A DNA stretch of 50,842 nucleotides, taken from assembly GCA_003135055.1 (NCBI GenBank), contig PLDF01000214.1:1-50842 (forward strand). Direction: 5' to 3'. Numbering within the stretch: position 1 is the stretch's first letter; each line of letters opens with the position of its first letter. The position numbers and the translations under genes were made by a program. The DNA is from Bryobacterales bacterium (GTDB taxonomy: Bacteria; Acidobacteriota; Terriglobia; Bryobacterales; Bryobacteraceae). The notes below the pieces were generated by a model. It worked only from the letters and a program-made list of their open reading frames with translations, searched no databases and had not been told where the DNA came from. This document shows positions 34,379 to 43,552 of the stretch, in pieces.

Positions 34379-35362
34379 ATGAATTTCGAATGGCCGTGGG
34401 CGCTGGCCGCGCTGCTGTTGTTGCCGCTGCTGGCGTGGCGCCAGCGCCGGTTGAATCCGCCGACGGTCGTCTTCAACCGCACCGCCGCGCTGCCGCCTTC
34501 GGCGCGCCAGAAATTCCTGCGGCTTCCGGCGGCGCTGCGGTTAGTCGCTCTGGCTCTCTTGATTGTCGCGGTGGCGCGGCCGCAACTGGGCGCCAAACCC
34601 TTCCGCGATATATCGAGGAGCATCGCGATCCAGGTGCTGATCGACCGCTCCAGCAGCATGCGCCACACCGACTTCCTATACGGACGCGGCGCCGCGACCC
34701 GGCTCGACGTGGTGAAGACGCTCTCCCTGCAATTCATCTTCGGCAACCGGCGCGAGCTCAAAGGCCGCCCATCCGACATGATCGGCTTGATCGAGTTCGC
34801 CGGCGACCCGATTACGCTATCCCCGTTGACGCTCTCGCACGACCATCTGTCTTCGCTTATCCGATCCATCCAGCCCGCGAGCGGCGATGAAGACGGTACG
34901 GCTATCGGCGACGCCGTTGCGCTGGCGGCGGCCCGCTTCAAAGAAGCCGAGACCGCGGCGGGCGGGCAACTCAAGAGCAAGGTGATCGTGCTGCTCACCG
35001 ATGGCCAAAATAATATGGGCGCGCGAACTCCGGCGCAAGCCGCGGCTCTGGCGAAGCAGTGGGGCGTGCGCGTGTATGCCATCGGCATCCACCCCGGCGT
35101 GGCCGACAGCAGGTACGACCGGATGATAGAGACCGGCCTCGATGAGCTGGGCGAAGAGACCGGCGGGCTATCGCGCATGGTAGAGAGCGGCGCCGCGCTG
35201 GTGGACGTATATAAGGAGATCGACCGTCTGGAGCCGGCCGAGGTGAAGACCGCGAGATACGCCGGCGGCACGGCCTGGTTCGGGGCGCTGGCGCTGGCGG
35301 CGCTCTGCCTGGTCGCCACGGAGGCTGCCATCTCGCAAACCTGGCTGCGGAGGGCTCCATGA
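34379..35362 (+). CDS. VWA-domain protein (BatA-like)
   Basis: A 327-residue inner-membrane protein. Two N-terminal hydrophobic helices (residues 6-20 and about 52-68) lie before a von Willebrand A domain whose MIDAS begins at D89 in IQVLIDRSSSM, continues with a TDG loop in VIVLLTDGQNN, and is followed by a C-terminal transmembrane helix (about 295-318). The order matches BatA. VWA domains hold a divalent metal through the MIDAS and bind partners, in this operon probably the MoxR complex. It overlaps the next gene by 4 bases. No strong ribosome-binding site is visible because of the inserted element upstream. Confidence 0.9.
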   Translation: MNFEWPWALAALLLLPLLAWRQRRLNPPTVVFNRTAALPPSARQKFLRLPAALRLVALALLIVAVARPQLGAKPFRDISRSIAIQVLIDRSSSMRHTDFLYGRGAATRLDVVKTLSLQFIFGNRRELKGRPSDMIGLIEFAGDPITLSPLTLSHDHLSSLIRSIQPASGDEDGTAIGDAVALAAARFKEAETAAGGQLKSKVIVLLTDGQNNMGARTPAQAAALAKQWGVRVYAIGIHPGVADSRYDRMIETGLDELGEETGGLSRMVESGAALVDVYKEIDRLEPAEVKTARYAGGTAWFGALALAALCLVATEAAISQTWLRRAP

Positions 35363-36993
35363 CCGGCGTCCACTTCGCGCATCCCCTGGCATTGGCGCTG
35401 TTGGCGGCGGCGCCGGCGTTGGCCGCGATATTCCGCTACGGAGATACGCGCCGTCGCGAGGCCCTGGCGAAATTTGGCGCGCGGCCGGCGCCCCATCGTA
35501 AGCGGCCGGCCAAGCGCGCGCTGGTCATCGCGGCGGTGGCGCTGATGGTATTGGCGATCGCGCGGCCGGTGGAACTCGCCGCGACTGCGCCTTCGAGTAC
35601 CGGCGACGTGGTCTTCCTGCTGGACGTTTCCCGCAGCATGATTTCGCGCGATGCCACGCCCGACCGCCTTCGCCGCGCCAAGCAGATCGTGGGCGATATC
35701 GCGGGGCGAATTGCAGCGCAAACCGCGGCGCAAGTTGCGACCCAGCCCGCCGGCCAGCGTGTGGGCCTGATCGCATTCGCGGGCAACGCAGCGGTGCTCT
35801 GCCCGCTGACCATCGACCTCGACTATTTCCGCGAAACGCTGGACGCCGCGTCGCGCGACTCCGTCACGCGCGGCGGCTCGCGCATCGGCGAAGCCCTGCG
35901 TTTCGCGCTCAACAACGGCTTCGACGATGTCCGCCGCGGCTCCAAAGACCTGGTCCTTCTCACCGATGGCGGCGATCAGGATAGCGGTCCGCAACAGGCC
36001 GCGCAGGCGCTGGCGCGCAACGGCATCCGGCTCACGGTGATCGGCGTAGGCAACCCGGATCGCGGCATTGAAGTGCCGCTTTCGGAAAACGGCAATCTGC
36101 CCTTCCTCTATAACGGCGCGCCGGTGCTGACCCGATTGGAATCCGGAGAGCTGCGCGCGATTGGCGGCGCTTACTGGGAAGCCAACCGCGCATTCGACAC
36201 GGCTGCTGTTGTACGGCGGCTCGCCGCTCGCTCCACCGTCGGCGACACGGAGACTCGCGGGGAGTATTATCCGCTGCTGCTGGCGCTGGCGGGGATACTG
36301 CTTGCGCTGGAGTGTCTCATATCGGAGCGGGCTCGGAGTGACACTGGTTTGCGTAACGCGGGTTTGCGCAATGCGCGACGCACCGTCACGGCCGCCATGT
36401 TGCTGGCCGCGTGCGCATTCCCGATTCGAGCGCAATCGGCCGCGGAGTGGATTCGCCAGGGCAACGACGCCTTCGCTATCCACGAATATGAAATCGCCGC
36501 CACCTGCTACCGCAATGCGGCGGGCATCTTGCCTGCGTCGCCGCAGGTGCAATTCGATCTTGGGATTGCCAATTATAAAGCCGGGGGCTACGCCGCCGCC
36601 GCGCAAGCCTTCGCCCGCGCCGCCGGGCGCGCAACCGATCCGAAACTGCAAGCCAAGAGCCTGCTCGGAGAGGGCAACACCTCTTTCCGCACCGCACCGG
36701 CGGGCGATTCACTGGATGCCGTCCACGCCCTGCAGCGAGCCATCGAACTCTACGCCAGCGCGCTGTCCGCCGATCCGAAATTGCAGGATGCCGCTTACAA
36801 CCTGGAGATCGCCAGGAAGAAACTCGAGGACCTTAAGCGCCAGCGGCGAAGCGACGCTGCCAAAGACTATGCAACGTCGTCCATGCGGCGCGAGCAGCCG
36901 GCGACGTCCGACCCGAACGAGATTCTCAAGGACGCAAAACAGCGGCGCGCGAAGCAGCAGCCGGTACGGCGGGGCGTTGCAACCGATTGGTAG
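35359..36993 (+). CDS. VWA-TPR fusion protein (BatB plus BatC-like)
   Basis: A 544-residue protein joining two Bat functions. The N-terminal part is a membrane-anchored VWA domain: helices at about 8-25 and 53-70, MIDAS at D89 in VVFLLDVSRSM, TDG loop in DLVLLTDGGDQ. A further helix lies at about 302-315. From about residue 345 a second hydrophobic stretch (AAMLLAACAFPIRAQS) leads into tetratricopeptide repeats (EWIRQGNDAFAIHEYEIAAT and LGIANYKAGGYAAAAQAF) and a charged tail. In many bacteria these are separate genes, BatB and BatC/E. The signal-like piece before the TPR part suggests a former gene boundary now fused in frame. Confidence 0.88.
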   Translation: MTGVHFAHPLALALLAAAPALAAIFRYGDTRRREALAKFGARPAPHRKRPAKRALVIAAVALMVLAIARPVELAATAPSSTGDVVFLLDVSRSMISRDATPDRLRRAKQIVGDIAGRIAAQTAAQVATQPAGQRVGLIAFAGNAAVLCPLTIDLDYFRETLDAASRDSVTRGGSRIGEALRFALNNGFDDVRRGSKDLVLLTDGGDQDSGPQQAAQALARNGIRLTVIGVGNPDRGIEVPLSENGNLPFLYNGAPVLTRLESGELRAIGGAYWEANRAFDTAAVVRRLAARSTVGDTETRGEYYPLLLALAGILLALECLISERARSDTGLRNAGLRNARRTVTAAMLLAACAFPIRAQSAAEWIRQGNDAFAIHEYEIAATCYRNAAGILPASPQVQFDLGIANYKAGGYAAAAQAFARAAGRATDPKLQAKSLLGEGNTSFRTAPAGDSLDAVHALQRAIELYASALSADPKLQDAAYNLEIARKKLEDLKRQRRSDAAKDYATSSMRREQPATSDPNEILKDAKQRRAKQQPVRRGVATDW

Positions 36994-37471
36994 AAGCGGC
37001 TGGCCAAACACTCCGCGATTTTCCGGAGAGCTTGGGGCAGATCGTGGCGCACGCACTTTTGCGTGCAGCGTTCACAATCGTGTGAACGCGCTTCGGTCTG
37101 CGCGCAAGATGGACACATATGCTGTCACACCATGGCGAGAACCGGGCGTTATCGAGTCTCTCGCCGAATACGAGTGACAGCGGCGTTGGCGACCGCGCGA
37201 ACCGCCACGCGGGATGCCACCCGGCCGCATATCAGGATAGCAGCCCGCCCCACAAGCGGCAAGCCGCAAATGGATACTGGTGACTATTCTGCACCAATTG
37301 TGCGGCCGACCCCCTGGTCCGCGGCCGACCCCCTGGTCGGCCTCTCTGGGATCGCATTCACAACTCCCAGTGCCGGCCAAAGTAAGTGACATTGGGTTGG
37401 CAATCTGCCCCACATCGGCTATCACTCAACTGCGCGCTGCCGCCGGTCCCTCTGAGTGAGCCGTATCTGCA
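36994..37471. other. Repeat-rich gap between convergent operons
   Basis: About 480 bases with repeat family 1 copy C (37041-37116) and a tandem pair of GCGGCCGACCCCCTGGTC (37302-37319 and 37321-37338). No gene was recognised. Both flanking operons end here, so terminators would be expected. Confidence 0.45.
37041..37116. repeat. Dispersed repeat family 1, copy C
   Basis: The best preserved copy. A perfect hairpin GCGTTCACA-ATCG-TGTGAACGC lies at 37068-37089. It shares ATCGTGGCGCAC, GTGCAGCGTTCAC, CGCGCTTCGGTCT and GATGGACAC with copy B. It lies past the end of the Bat operon. Confidence 0.75.
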
Positions 37472-38258
37472 CTAATCGCCGCTTACCAGCGCCAGCACCC
37501 GGCAAGGGCTCCCCGAGCCGCGACAATCTTCAGCGGCGGCGTGACTAACTCCGCTCCCTTTGGCGGCAATCGATTCGAGGTTAGTCAAACTGGCCAGGCC
37601 GAACTTGTTACTGCCATGCATGATGCTATGGCACGGAAACGGCGGGTCGAAGCGGTGAGCCTGTCCAGCGTCCGTACCCACTCCCTCGGCGCCCCAGCCG
37701 ATTACATCCCGCTCCCTGGCAAGAAACGGAACCAGGTCCGGATGCGGACCGGGCACATGCGAGCCATCCTCTTTCATATTGAGAAACGCGCCCGCGTCCT
37801 GGCGCTTCGACCAATCGGTGCGCATCAACACCCAGGACCCAGCCTCGATGCGCCCGTGGATCGCTTCCCACGACTCCACGTGTTGCGGCGTCAGCAGGAA
37901 ATCGGGATCGGCGCCGGCTTCGCGCGAGACATCGATGACGCACGCCGGCGCGAAGAAGTTCTCCACCGGAATCGTGTCGGTTGCGTTCCGCGCACAGTCT
38001 TTGCCAGTCACCCAATGGATGGGCGCGTCGAAATGCGTGCCCGTATGTTCGCCGCAGGAAAAGTTGTTCCAGTACCACGCCGGTCCGCGGCTGTCATAGC
38101 GGGAAATCTCTTCCAGGCGGAACGGCCAGATCTTGCCGAACTCCGGTGGCAGCGCAATGGTGGGCGTGCCGGCGTCCAATGGCTGGCTCAAAATCGACCA
38201 CGCGAATCGAGGCTGCGGCCAGCGCCTGAATGAATCGGATCAAGATGTTCTCTTCCAT
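37472..38258 (-). pseudogene. Cyclase-family hydrolase (kynurenine formamidase-like), with indels
   Basis: The frame from TTG 38191 to 37472 encodes a cyclase-family (PF04199) metal hydrolase, with the motif CGEHTGTHFDAPIHW (H49, H53, D55, H59). The real start is probably ATG 38258 with GGGGAGAATG upstream: MEENILIRFIQALAAASIRV VD, then an extra T in GATTTTGAG shifts the frame before SQPLDAGTPTIALPPEF. Near the C-terminus the frame reads SGVSHAAAEDCRG, where the +1 frame gives AELVTPPLKIVA; two opposite indels near 37553 and 37517 bracket this stretch and restore GSPCRVLALV. So three single-base changes seem present. They could be mutations or sequencing errors; if mutations, activity is probably lost. 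It overlaps the permease by 19 bases. Confidence 0.72.
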
Positions 38259-39691
38259 ATCATTCTCCCCAGGGTCATGCTCCTCAGGAAATAAGCGGCT
38301 GTGAGCAGGGCCAGCCAGGGCAGGCCCGCGATCAGGGTCACTCGCATGCCCTCCACCCACCACGTGGTCGCCAGAATCGCGACAATCGCGGCCGCTCCCA
38401 GCACGGAAGTGTATGGGTAGCCGATCATGCGCACCGGCAGGCGGGGGCGTCCTGCGGCTTCCCATTTCGGGCGGAAGAACAGGTGAGTGACAAAGATCAT
38501 CAGCCACACGTAGAGTCCGCCGAATAACGAGACGCCGAACAGGTAGACATAGGCGCCGTCGGGATAGAGCAGGGCAATCACGAGGGCCAGCGCCAGACTC
38601 GCCGCTGAGACCAGCAGCGCGGGCACCGGCGTTCCGCGCGAGGAAACACCGCCGAACACTGCCGGGGCGTAACCGCCGCGCGCCAGCGAAAACATCATGC
38701 GGCTCACTAAGTAGAGATTGCAGTTCATGCTGGATGCCGCGGCAGTGATCACCACAAAGTTGACAATGTGCGCCGCAGCCGGCACTCCGATCAACTGGAA
38801 CACCTTCACGAACGGACTGGCAGTGACATCCGCGCCCGGCTGAATCTGGTTCCACGGTACGATGCACATCAGCACGAAGATGGCGCCCAGATAAAACACA
38901 ATCAGGCGCGCGACCATGGTTCGCATGGCTCGCGGCGCCTCGATTTCAGGCTGCCTGGCTTCGCCCGCCGTCACCGCGACCACCTCCGTGCCCAGGTAGC
39001 TGAAGATCACGAAGACCATCGCCATCCACACGCCGCGCCAGCCCGTCGCCAGAAATCCGCCATGCGCCGTCAGGTTGGAAACCCCGATCGCGGGCCGCGG
39101 ACCGATGCCCATCAGCAGCGATGCGCCGAACACGATGAACAGCACGATGGCAACCACCTTGATCATGGCGAACCAGTATTCAATGCTGCCGAAGCTGCCC
39201 ACGCTGCGCGCGTTGATGTAGAGCAAGGCGCAGGAAAAGCCCAGAATCCAGAGCCATTTGGGAGTGTTCGGAAACCACCACTGGCAATAGATCGCAATCG
39301 CCGTCGCCTCGCCGCCAATCGCGATGCATTGCGCCGCCCAATAGGTATAGCGCACCGTGAACCCCGCCCACGGATTCAGATAGATCTCGGCATAGACGCC
39401 GAACGATCCCGCGGTGGGGTGCGCCACCGCCATCTCCGATAGCGCGCCCATCAGCAGCAGCGTGATGGCCGCGCCGATCGCGTAACTCAAGATGACTCCC
39501 GGGCCCGCCGTATGCACGGCCAGCGAGCTGCCAAGGAAGAGTCCCGTGCCGATGGCGCCGCCAATCGCGATCATGCCCACCTGACCCGACGTGAGCTGGC
39601 GCGAGAGTTGTTCGCTCTGCTCGATGCTGCCGGGTGTCGCGCCGGGTGTCGCGCCGGGAGTTGTGCCCGGCGAGGCCCCGGTATTCAACAT
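38240..39691 (-). CDS. APC-family amino-acid permease
   Basis: A 483-residue integral membrane transporter with about 12 helices. TM1 has the family signature GMIAIGGAIGTGLFLGSSLA. Other signature segments are NPWAGFTVRYTYWAAQ and VNFVVITAAASSMNCNLYL. It is close to the AnsP/GabP/aromatic-amino-acid permease group. The N-terminus has a tandem 12-bp repeat encoding TPGATPGATPG. It overlaps the aminotransferase stop by 7 bases and the cyclase start by 19, so the genes are translationally coupled. It probably imports an amino acid handled by the neighbouring enzymes, perhaps tryptophan or kynurenine. Confidence 0.9.
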   Translation of the reverse strand: MLNTGASPGTTPGATPGATPGSIEQSEQLSRQLTSGQVGMIAIGGAIGTGLFLGSSLAVHTAGPGVILSYAIGAAITLLLMGALSEMAVAHPTAGSFGVYAEIYLNPWAGFTVRYTYWAAQCIAIGGEATAIAIYCQWWFPNTPKWLWILGFSCALLYINARSVGSFGSIEYWFAMIKVVAIVLFIVFGASLLMGIGPRPAIGVSNLTAHGGFLATGWRGVWMAMVFVIFSYLGTEVVAVTAGEARQPEIEAPRAMRTMVARLIVFYLGAIFVLMCIVPWNQIQPGADVTASPFVKVFQLIGVPAAAHIVNFVVITAAASSMNCNLYLVSRMMFSLARGGYAPAVFGGVSSRGTPVPALLVSAASLALALVIALLYPDGAYVYLFGVSLFGGLYVWLMIFVTHLFFRPKWEAAGRPRLPVRMIGYPYTSVLGAAAIVAILATTWWVEGMRVTLIAGLPWLALLTAAYFLRSMTLGRMIWKRTS

Positions 39692-40833
39692 GCGCGCACC
39701 AGCAGGTCCAAATTTTCCTCAAGAGCCGCCAGCGCGGTATGGACATCGTCCATGGTGTTGTAAACGTGAAATGCAAAACGGACGCCGTCGAGACGCGATG
39801 AGGTCACAATGCCGCGCGCCGTCAGCTTGCCGACAAGCAATGCGGCGTCTTTCGCGCGCAGCACCACCAGAGGGCCAACGCTATCGGCGGGGGTTTTGGA
39901 TTCGACGTGAAGGCGGCGCGCGCCCTGCAAAAACGCGCGCGTCAAGCGCTCGATTTGCGCGGCCACATTCTCCATTCCGATGCGAACCAAAAGATCGAGC
40001 GCCGGCCGCCCCTGATAGATATTCGGAATCGGCGGCGTGCCGCCTTCAAAGCGGCGGGCAGCGGGCGCCATGTCGAGGTGTTTGGTGCGGAACGCGAAGA
40101 CATCCCGTTGCGACATCCAACTGGTCACCGTTGGGGTGAGCCGTTCCACCAGCTCTCGCCGCACGTAGAGGAACCCGAGACCCGGCGGCCCCAGCAGGTA
40201 TTTCAATGTGCCGGTGACAAAGAAATCCACGTCGAGCGCTTTGACGTCGAGCGGGCGCGTGCCGCAATCCTGATAGCCGTCGAGCAACACCAGCGCGCCG
40301 CTGGCGTGCGCGATCCGCGCGACGGCGGCTACATCCGAGCGGAATCCGTTGAGGAACGAGACATGGGTCAGCGGCACGATGCAGGTGCGCTCGTCGATGG
40401 CGCGCGCGTACGCTTCGGTGGGAACGCGGTTTTCGACGCCGTCCAAAAACTGAATCTGCGCCCCGCGCGGCCGCTGAGCCAGCCAGATGTGGCCCATGGT
40501 GGGAAACTCGTATTCGCTCATCACCACCCGGCTGCGCTGCTCGAACCGGAGCGCGCTGGCGATGGGGTTGATGCCCGCCGAGGCGCTGGTTACGATGGCC
40601 ACTTCATCCGGTTCGGCGTTGATGAAGCGGGCGAACCCGGCGCGCAACGCCTCATAGGCTTCGATCCATTCGTCCCACGGCGAGGACGAGGTTCGCCAGC
40701 TTGCCGCATACTCGCGCATGCCGCCTTCCACGGCGTCGGATAGTGCGCCTTGCGAGCAGTTATAGAGATACGTCTTTTCCCGCAGAATGGGAAACCGCGA
40801 TCGCAGCGTGCAGATCTCTTGATCGGTGAGCAT
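39685..40833 (-). CDS. Class V aminotransferase (PLP enzyme)
   Basis: A 382-residue PLP-dependent enzyme of aminotransferase class V, the fold of cysteine desulfurases and kynureninases. The PLP lysine is K211 in VTGTLKYLLGPPGLGF, with D185 and Q188 in LLDGYQDCG and H157 in LTHVSFLNG around the cofactor. The substrate cannot be read from the sequence. Being in one operon with a cyclase-family hydrolase (as in kynurenine formamidase) and an amino-acid permease makes a kynureninase-like role plausible. It is also compatible with a selenocysteine-lyase-like or unknown desulfurase. The start is ATG 40833; the cupin gene lies 52 bases upstream. Confidence 0.85.
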   Translation of the reverse strand: MLTDQEICTLRSRFPILREKTYLYNCSQGALSDAVEGGMREYAASWRTSSSPWDEWIEAYEALRAGFARFINAEPDEVAIVTSASAGINPIASALRFEQRSRVVMSEYEFPTMGHIWLAQRPRGAQIQFLDGVENRVPTEAYARAIDERTCIVPLTHVSFLNGFRSDVAAVARIAHASGALVLLDGYQDCGTRPLDVKALDVDFFVTGTLKYLLGPPGLGFLYVRRELVERLTPTVTSWMSQRDVFAFRTKHLDMAPAARRFEGGTPPIPNIYQGRPALDLLVRIGMENVAAQIERLTRAFLQGARRLHVESKTPADSVGPLVVLRAKDAALLVGKLTARGIVTSSRLDGVRFAFHVYNTMDDVHTALAALEENLDLLVRAC

Positions 40834-40885
40834 TGGTCCTGTCGTTCGTTAGTATTGGTCCGGCCGGCACTGGCCGCCGCGCGGC

Positions 40886-41560
40886 TCAACTCTTGAATTC
40901 CACAATCACAGCCTCGAACGCGTGGTCCAGATTGTTCTTTTCCACGTGCTTGGTTGGGCCGCCCCAAGTGAAATCGCCGGCACTGTGCAGCGCCGTAGTG
41001 GTCTGTCCATCGGGCGTCGTCATGCTGCCGTTTTGATCGGTCAGACACACCACCACGCGATTGAGAACGTGCTCGTGCAACGGGACGCTTCTCCCCGCCG
41101 CCATCCTCACGCGGATCACCCGCACCTGACTATTCTCAAACTCCAGCTTGTAGTCTTTCGGATCCACCTTGAGCGGATCGAGCGCAGTGTTCCCTGTCTT
41201 GCCGGGGTCGCCGTCCTTCTTGACTTCCAGTTCGACTATGGTGACGGGCTGGTCGCTGGTGATTTCGGAAGTATGCATCCCGCGCGCGGGGCTCCATTTC
41301 ACTTCGCCCGCCTTCCACTCCTGCGTGATCTTTTTGCCGCCCTGCGGCGTAATGTCCTGGCGGCCGGCCTGCAAGTAGATCATCACGCGGTTCAGTTTGT
41401 GCTCGTGCAGGCTGCCTTTCGCGTGTGGCTTATCCGTAACCTTGACCACTTTCACCTGGTCGTTGTCGATGGGTGGCGGAGGCGTCTGCGCCACAAGCCC
41501 AAATCCGATCAGAAGCGCAAGCGCTGAGAATTGCCGAACATGGAAAGCTGGTATTCGCAT
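40886..41560 (-). CDS. Secreted duplicated cupin-like protein
   Basis: A 224-residue exported protein. The signal peptide (MRIPAFHVRQFSALALLIGF) begins at ATG 41560, which is preferred over a 22-codon extension. Two similar halves follow, each with a cupin-like His motif: LHEHKLNRVMIYLQAG and LHEHVLNRVVVCLTDQ. The first half continues EWKAGEVKWSPARGMHTSEI, the second SAGDFTWGGPTKHVEKNNLD. The two conserved HEH segments may bind a metal. Its operon partners suggest a link to aromatic amino-acid metabolism, but no reaction can be assigned. Confidence 0.75.
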   Translation of the reverse strand: MRIPAFHVRQFSALALLIGFGLVAQTPPPPIDNDQVKVVKVTDKPHAKGSLHEHKLNRVMIYLQAGRQDITPQGGKKITQEWKAGEVKWSPARGMHTSEITSDQPVTIVELEVKKDGDPGKTGNTALDPLKVDPKDYKLEFENSQVRVIRVRMAAGRSVPLHEHVLNRVVVCLTDQNGSMTTPDGQTTTALHSAGDFTWGGPTKHVEKNNLDHAFEAVIVEFKS

Positions 41561-42355
41561 TCGACTATGATACAGCGCGCTCGAACGGATGCACACCTTG
41601 GAATTATGTTTCCGCGCGGTCGCCACTCCTCACACCGGGCGTCACTCCTGCACACCGGGCTCCACTCTTCCACTCATCCAACACCGAGCCGCGACCGTAA
41701 TGTAAGGAAGCGTAGGCGCGACTCCCGACCCGCGGGTTTGTGCGCGCGGGTGGCCTTTGACGGCCATTTCTACAGCGAAGTAGGATTGGCGTCCGACCGT
41801 GATTTACCTGGCCGCCTTTGCCTGTTACGGGCGCCGCCTGCACGGCGGCGAACCCGGTTCCATCGACCGCCGGCAAAATGTGCCTGGAACGCCGATGCCA
41901 GTGGATTCGGCGCACGCTCGGCCGGGAAGGAGCGCATGGATCGCGCTCCGTTGCTTGCCGATGGCTCGAAATGCGAAGGTACAGAGCGTCCATGACTCAC
42001 CTCGTATTGCTTCGACGGCCGTAGTTTTCCGGGGCGGAATCTCCGCCGCCAACGCCGGCGCGAAGCCGGCTTGTGGTTACTAACCCGAGTCAGCGGGGCT
42101 GGCCAGACTGCCGGATTCCCGGCTGACCTTTTCCATTTCGCTTCCAGTCGCTTCCACGACATGCGAGTTACAAGCGCCGGCGAGTTATGCGCACTTTTGG
42201 CGGTAACGTCCACAATCGAGCCCCGGAGCGTATTGCATTCAGAGTGGGATGAGTAGAGTGGGATGGAGTAGAGTAGGATGCAGCTACGCCGTGCGCGGGA
42301 CAGCCATCCTCATGTACTACGTTTTCCACGGCCTCGGCAGATGCCGCGATTCGAT
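41561..42355. other. Divergent gap with short repeats
   Basis: About 800 bases between the cupin operon and the PobA-like gene. It contains a partial copy of repeat family 2 arms (41686-41713: CCGAGCCGCGACCGTAATG, then TAAGGAAGCG), a tandem CACACCGGGC pair at 41630-41660, and a triple AGAGTGGGATG-type tandem at 42241-42280. Open frames are present on both strands but none has family similarity. Confidence 0.4.
42241..42280. repeat. Short tandem repeat before the PobA-like gene
   Basis: AGAGTGGGATGAGT, AGAGTGGGATGGAGT and AGAGTAGGATG lie in tandem, a unit of 14-15 bases. It lies about 100 bases upstream of the monooxygenase start, so it may affect its promoter or leader. Confidence 0.6.
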
Positions 42356-43552
42356 ATGCCGGTAAGAATCAAGACCCGCGTCGGCATCGTGGGCGCCGGC
42401 CCGGCGGGTTTGCTTCTTTCCCATCTGCTGCATCTCGAAGGCATCGAAAGCATAGTCGTCGAGAGCCGCTCGAGGCGATACGCCGAGGAACGGGTCCGCG
42501 CCGGCGTGCTGGAACAGAGTACCGTCGATCTGCTGTGCGCCTCGGGTGTCGGCGAACGCCTTCGTCGTGAAGGCCTGATCCATCACGGCGTCGAGCTGCG
42601 TTTTGAGGGCCGCGGCCATCGAATCGACATGCGCGAGCTGACCGGCCGCTCGATCACGGTGTACGGGCAAAACGAATTGATGAAGGATCTGGCGGACGCC
42701 CGCATCTCCGCCGGCGGGCGGACGGAGTACGAAGCCGAGGACGCCGGCATTCGGGATTTCGATACGGATTCACCCGTCATCCGCTATCGCAAGGACGGCG
42801 AACCGCGGGAGATCGCGTGCGAATTCATTGCCGGCTGCGACGGTTTTCACGGCATCTGCCGCCCTTCCATACCGGCGGGCGCGCTGCGCGTGTTCGAAAA
42901 GATTTACCCCTTCGGCTGGCTCGGCATTCTGGCTGAGGCCGAGCCCGCTTCCGATGAATTGATCTACGCCAGCCACCAGCGCGGCTTCGCCCTGATGAGC
43001 ATGCGCTCGCGATCCATCACGCGCCTCTACCTGCAGTGCGCCGCCGAAGAAAACCTGGCCGAATGGCCGGACGGCCGCATCTGGGAAGAACTGGAGACGC
43101 GATTCGCCACCCGCGAAGGCTTCCGCCTCGACTTTCGCCTCAACCGGGGCCCGATCCTGCAAAAGGGCGTGACCGCGATGCGGAGCTTCGTGGTGGAGCC
43201 CATGCAATACGGACGCCTGTTTCTGGCCGGCGACGCGGCGCACATCGTCCCTCCTACCGGCGCCAAGGGCCTTAACCTGGCGGTGGCCGACGTGGCGGCG
43301 CTCGCTCGCGCCCTGGCCCATTTCGCGAAGACCGCGGATCGCAGTCTGCTCGACCGCTACTCCGAAACCTGTCTGCGGCGTGTCTGGCGTGTTCAGCGAT
43401 TTTCCTGGTGGATGACCTCGATGCTGCATCGCTTGAGCGAGCACGACGATTTCGACCGCCGCCGCCAGTTGGCGGAGCTCCGGCAGGTGACCGAATCGCG
43501 AGCCGCCGCGACCCACTTCGCGGAAAACTACGCGGGCTTGCCTCTGCTCTGA
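42356..43552 (+). CDS. pobA: 4-Hydroxybenzoate 3-monooxygenase-like flavoprotein
   Basis: A 398-residue class A flavin monooxygenase of the PobA type, which turns 4-hydroxybenzoate into protocatechuate with NADPH and O2. The FAD loop is VGIVGAGPAGLLLSHLLHLE (GxGxxG at residues 13-18). A mid-protein FAD segment is IAGCDGFHGICRPSIP, and the ribose-binding GD motif is LFLAGDAAHIVPPTGAKGLN. ATG 42356 (MPVRIKTRV) best fits the family's N-terminus; ATG 42341 and 42278 are also open. No protocatechuate-cleaving gene is nearby, so the pathway is not complete in the window. A related substrate is possible. Confidence 0.83.
   Translation: MPVRIKTRVGIVGAGPAGLLLSHLLHLEGIESIVVESRSRRYAEERVRAGVLEQSTVDLLCASGVGERLRREGLIHHGVELRFEGRGHRIDMRELTGRSITVYGQNELMKDLADARISAGGRTEYEAEDAGIRDFDTDSPVIRYRKDGEPREIACEFIAGCDGFHGICRPSIPAGALRVFEKIYPFGWLGILAEAEPASDELIYASHQRGFALMSMRSRSITRLYLQCAAEENLAEWPDGRIWEELETRFATREGFRLDFRLNRGPILQKGVTAMRSFVVEPMQYGRLFLAGDAAHIVPPTGAKGLNLAVADVAALARALAHFAKTADRSLLDRYSETCLRRVWRVQRFSWWMTSMLHRLSEHDDFDRRRQLAELRQVTESRAAATHFAENYAGLPLL

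Noticed and set aside
33976..36651. An 891-codon minus-strand frame across the Bat operon
   Set aside because: Antisense to VWA genes with clear MIDAS motifs, and it crosses the inserted element; no family similarity.
37302..37338. Attachment site from the tandem GCGGCCGACCCCCTGGTC pair
   Set aside because: No integrase, tRNA or boundary change lies nearby; a short local duplication is enough to explain it.
39600..39680. Tandem 12-bp repeat as a regulatory element
   Set aside because: It is inside the permease coding region and encodes a TPGA repeat in frame, so a coding tandem repeat explains it.
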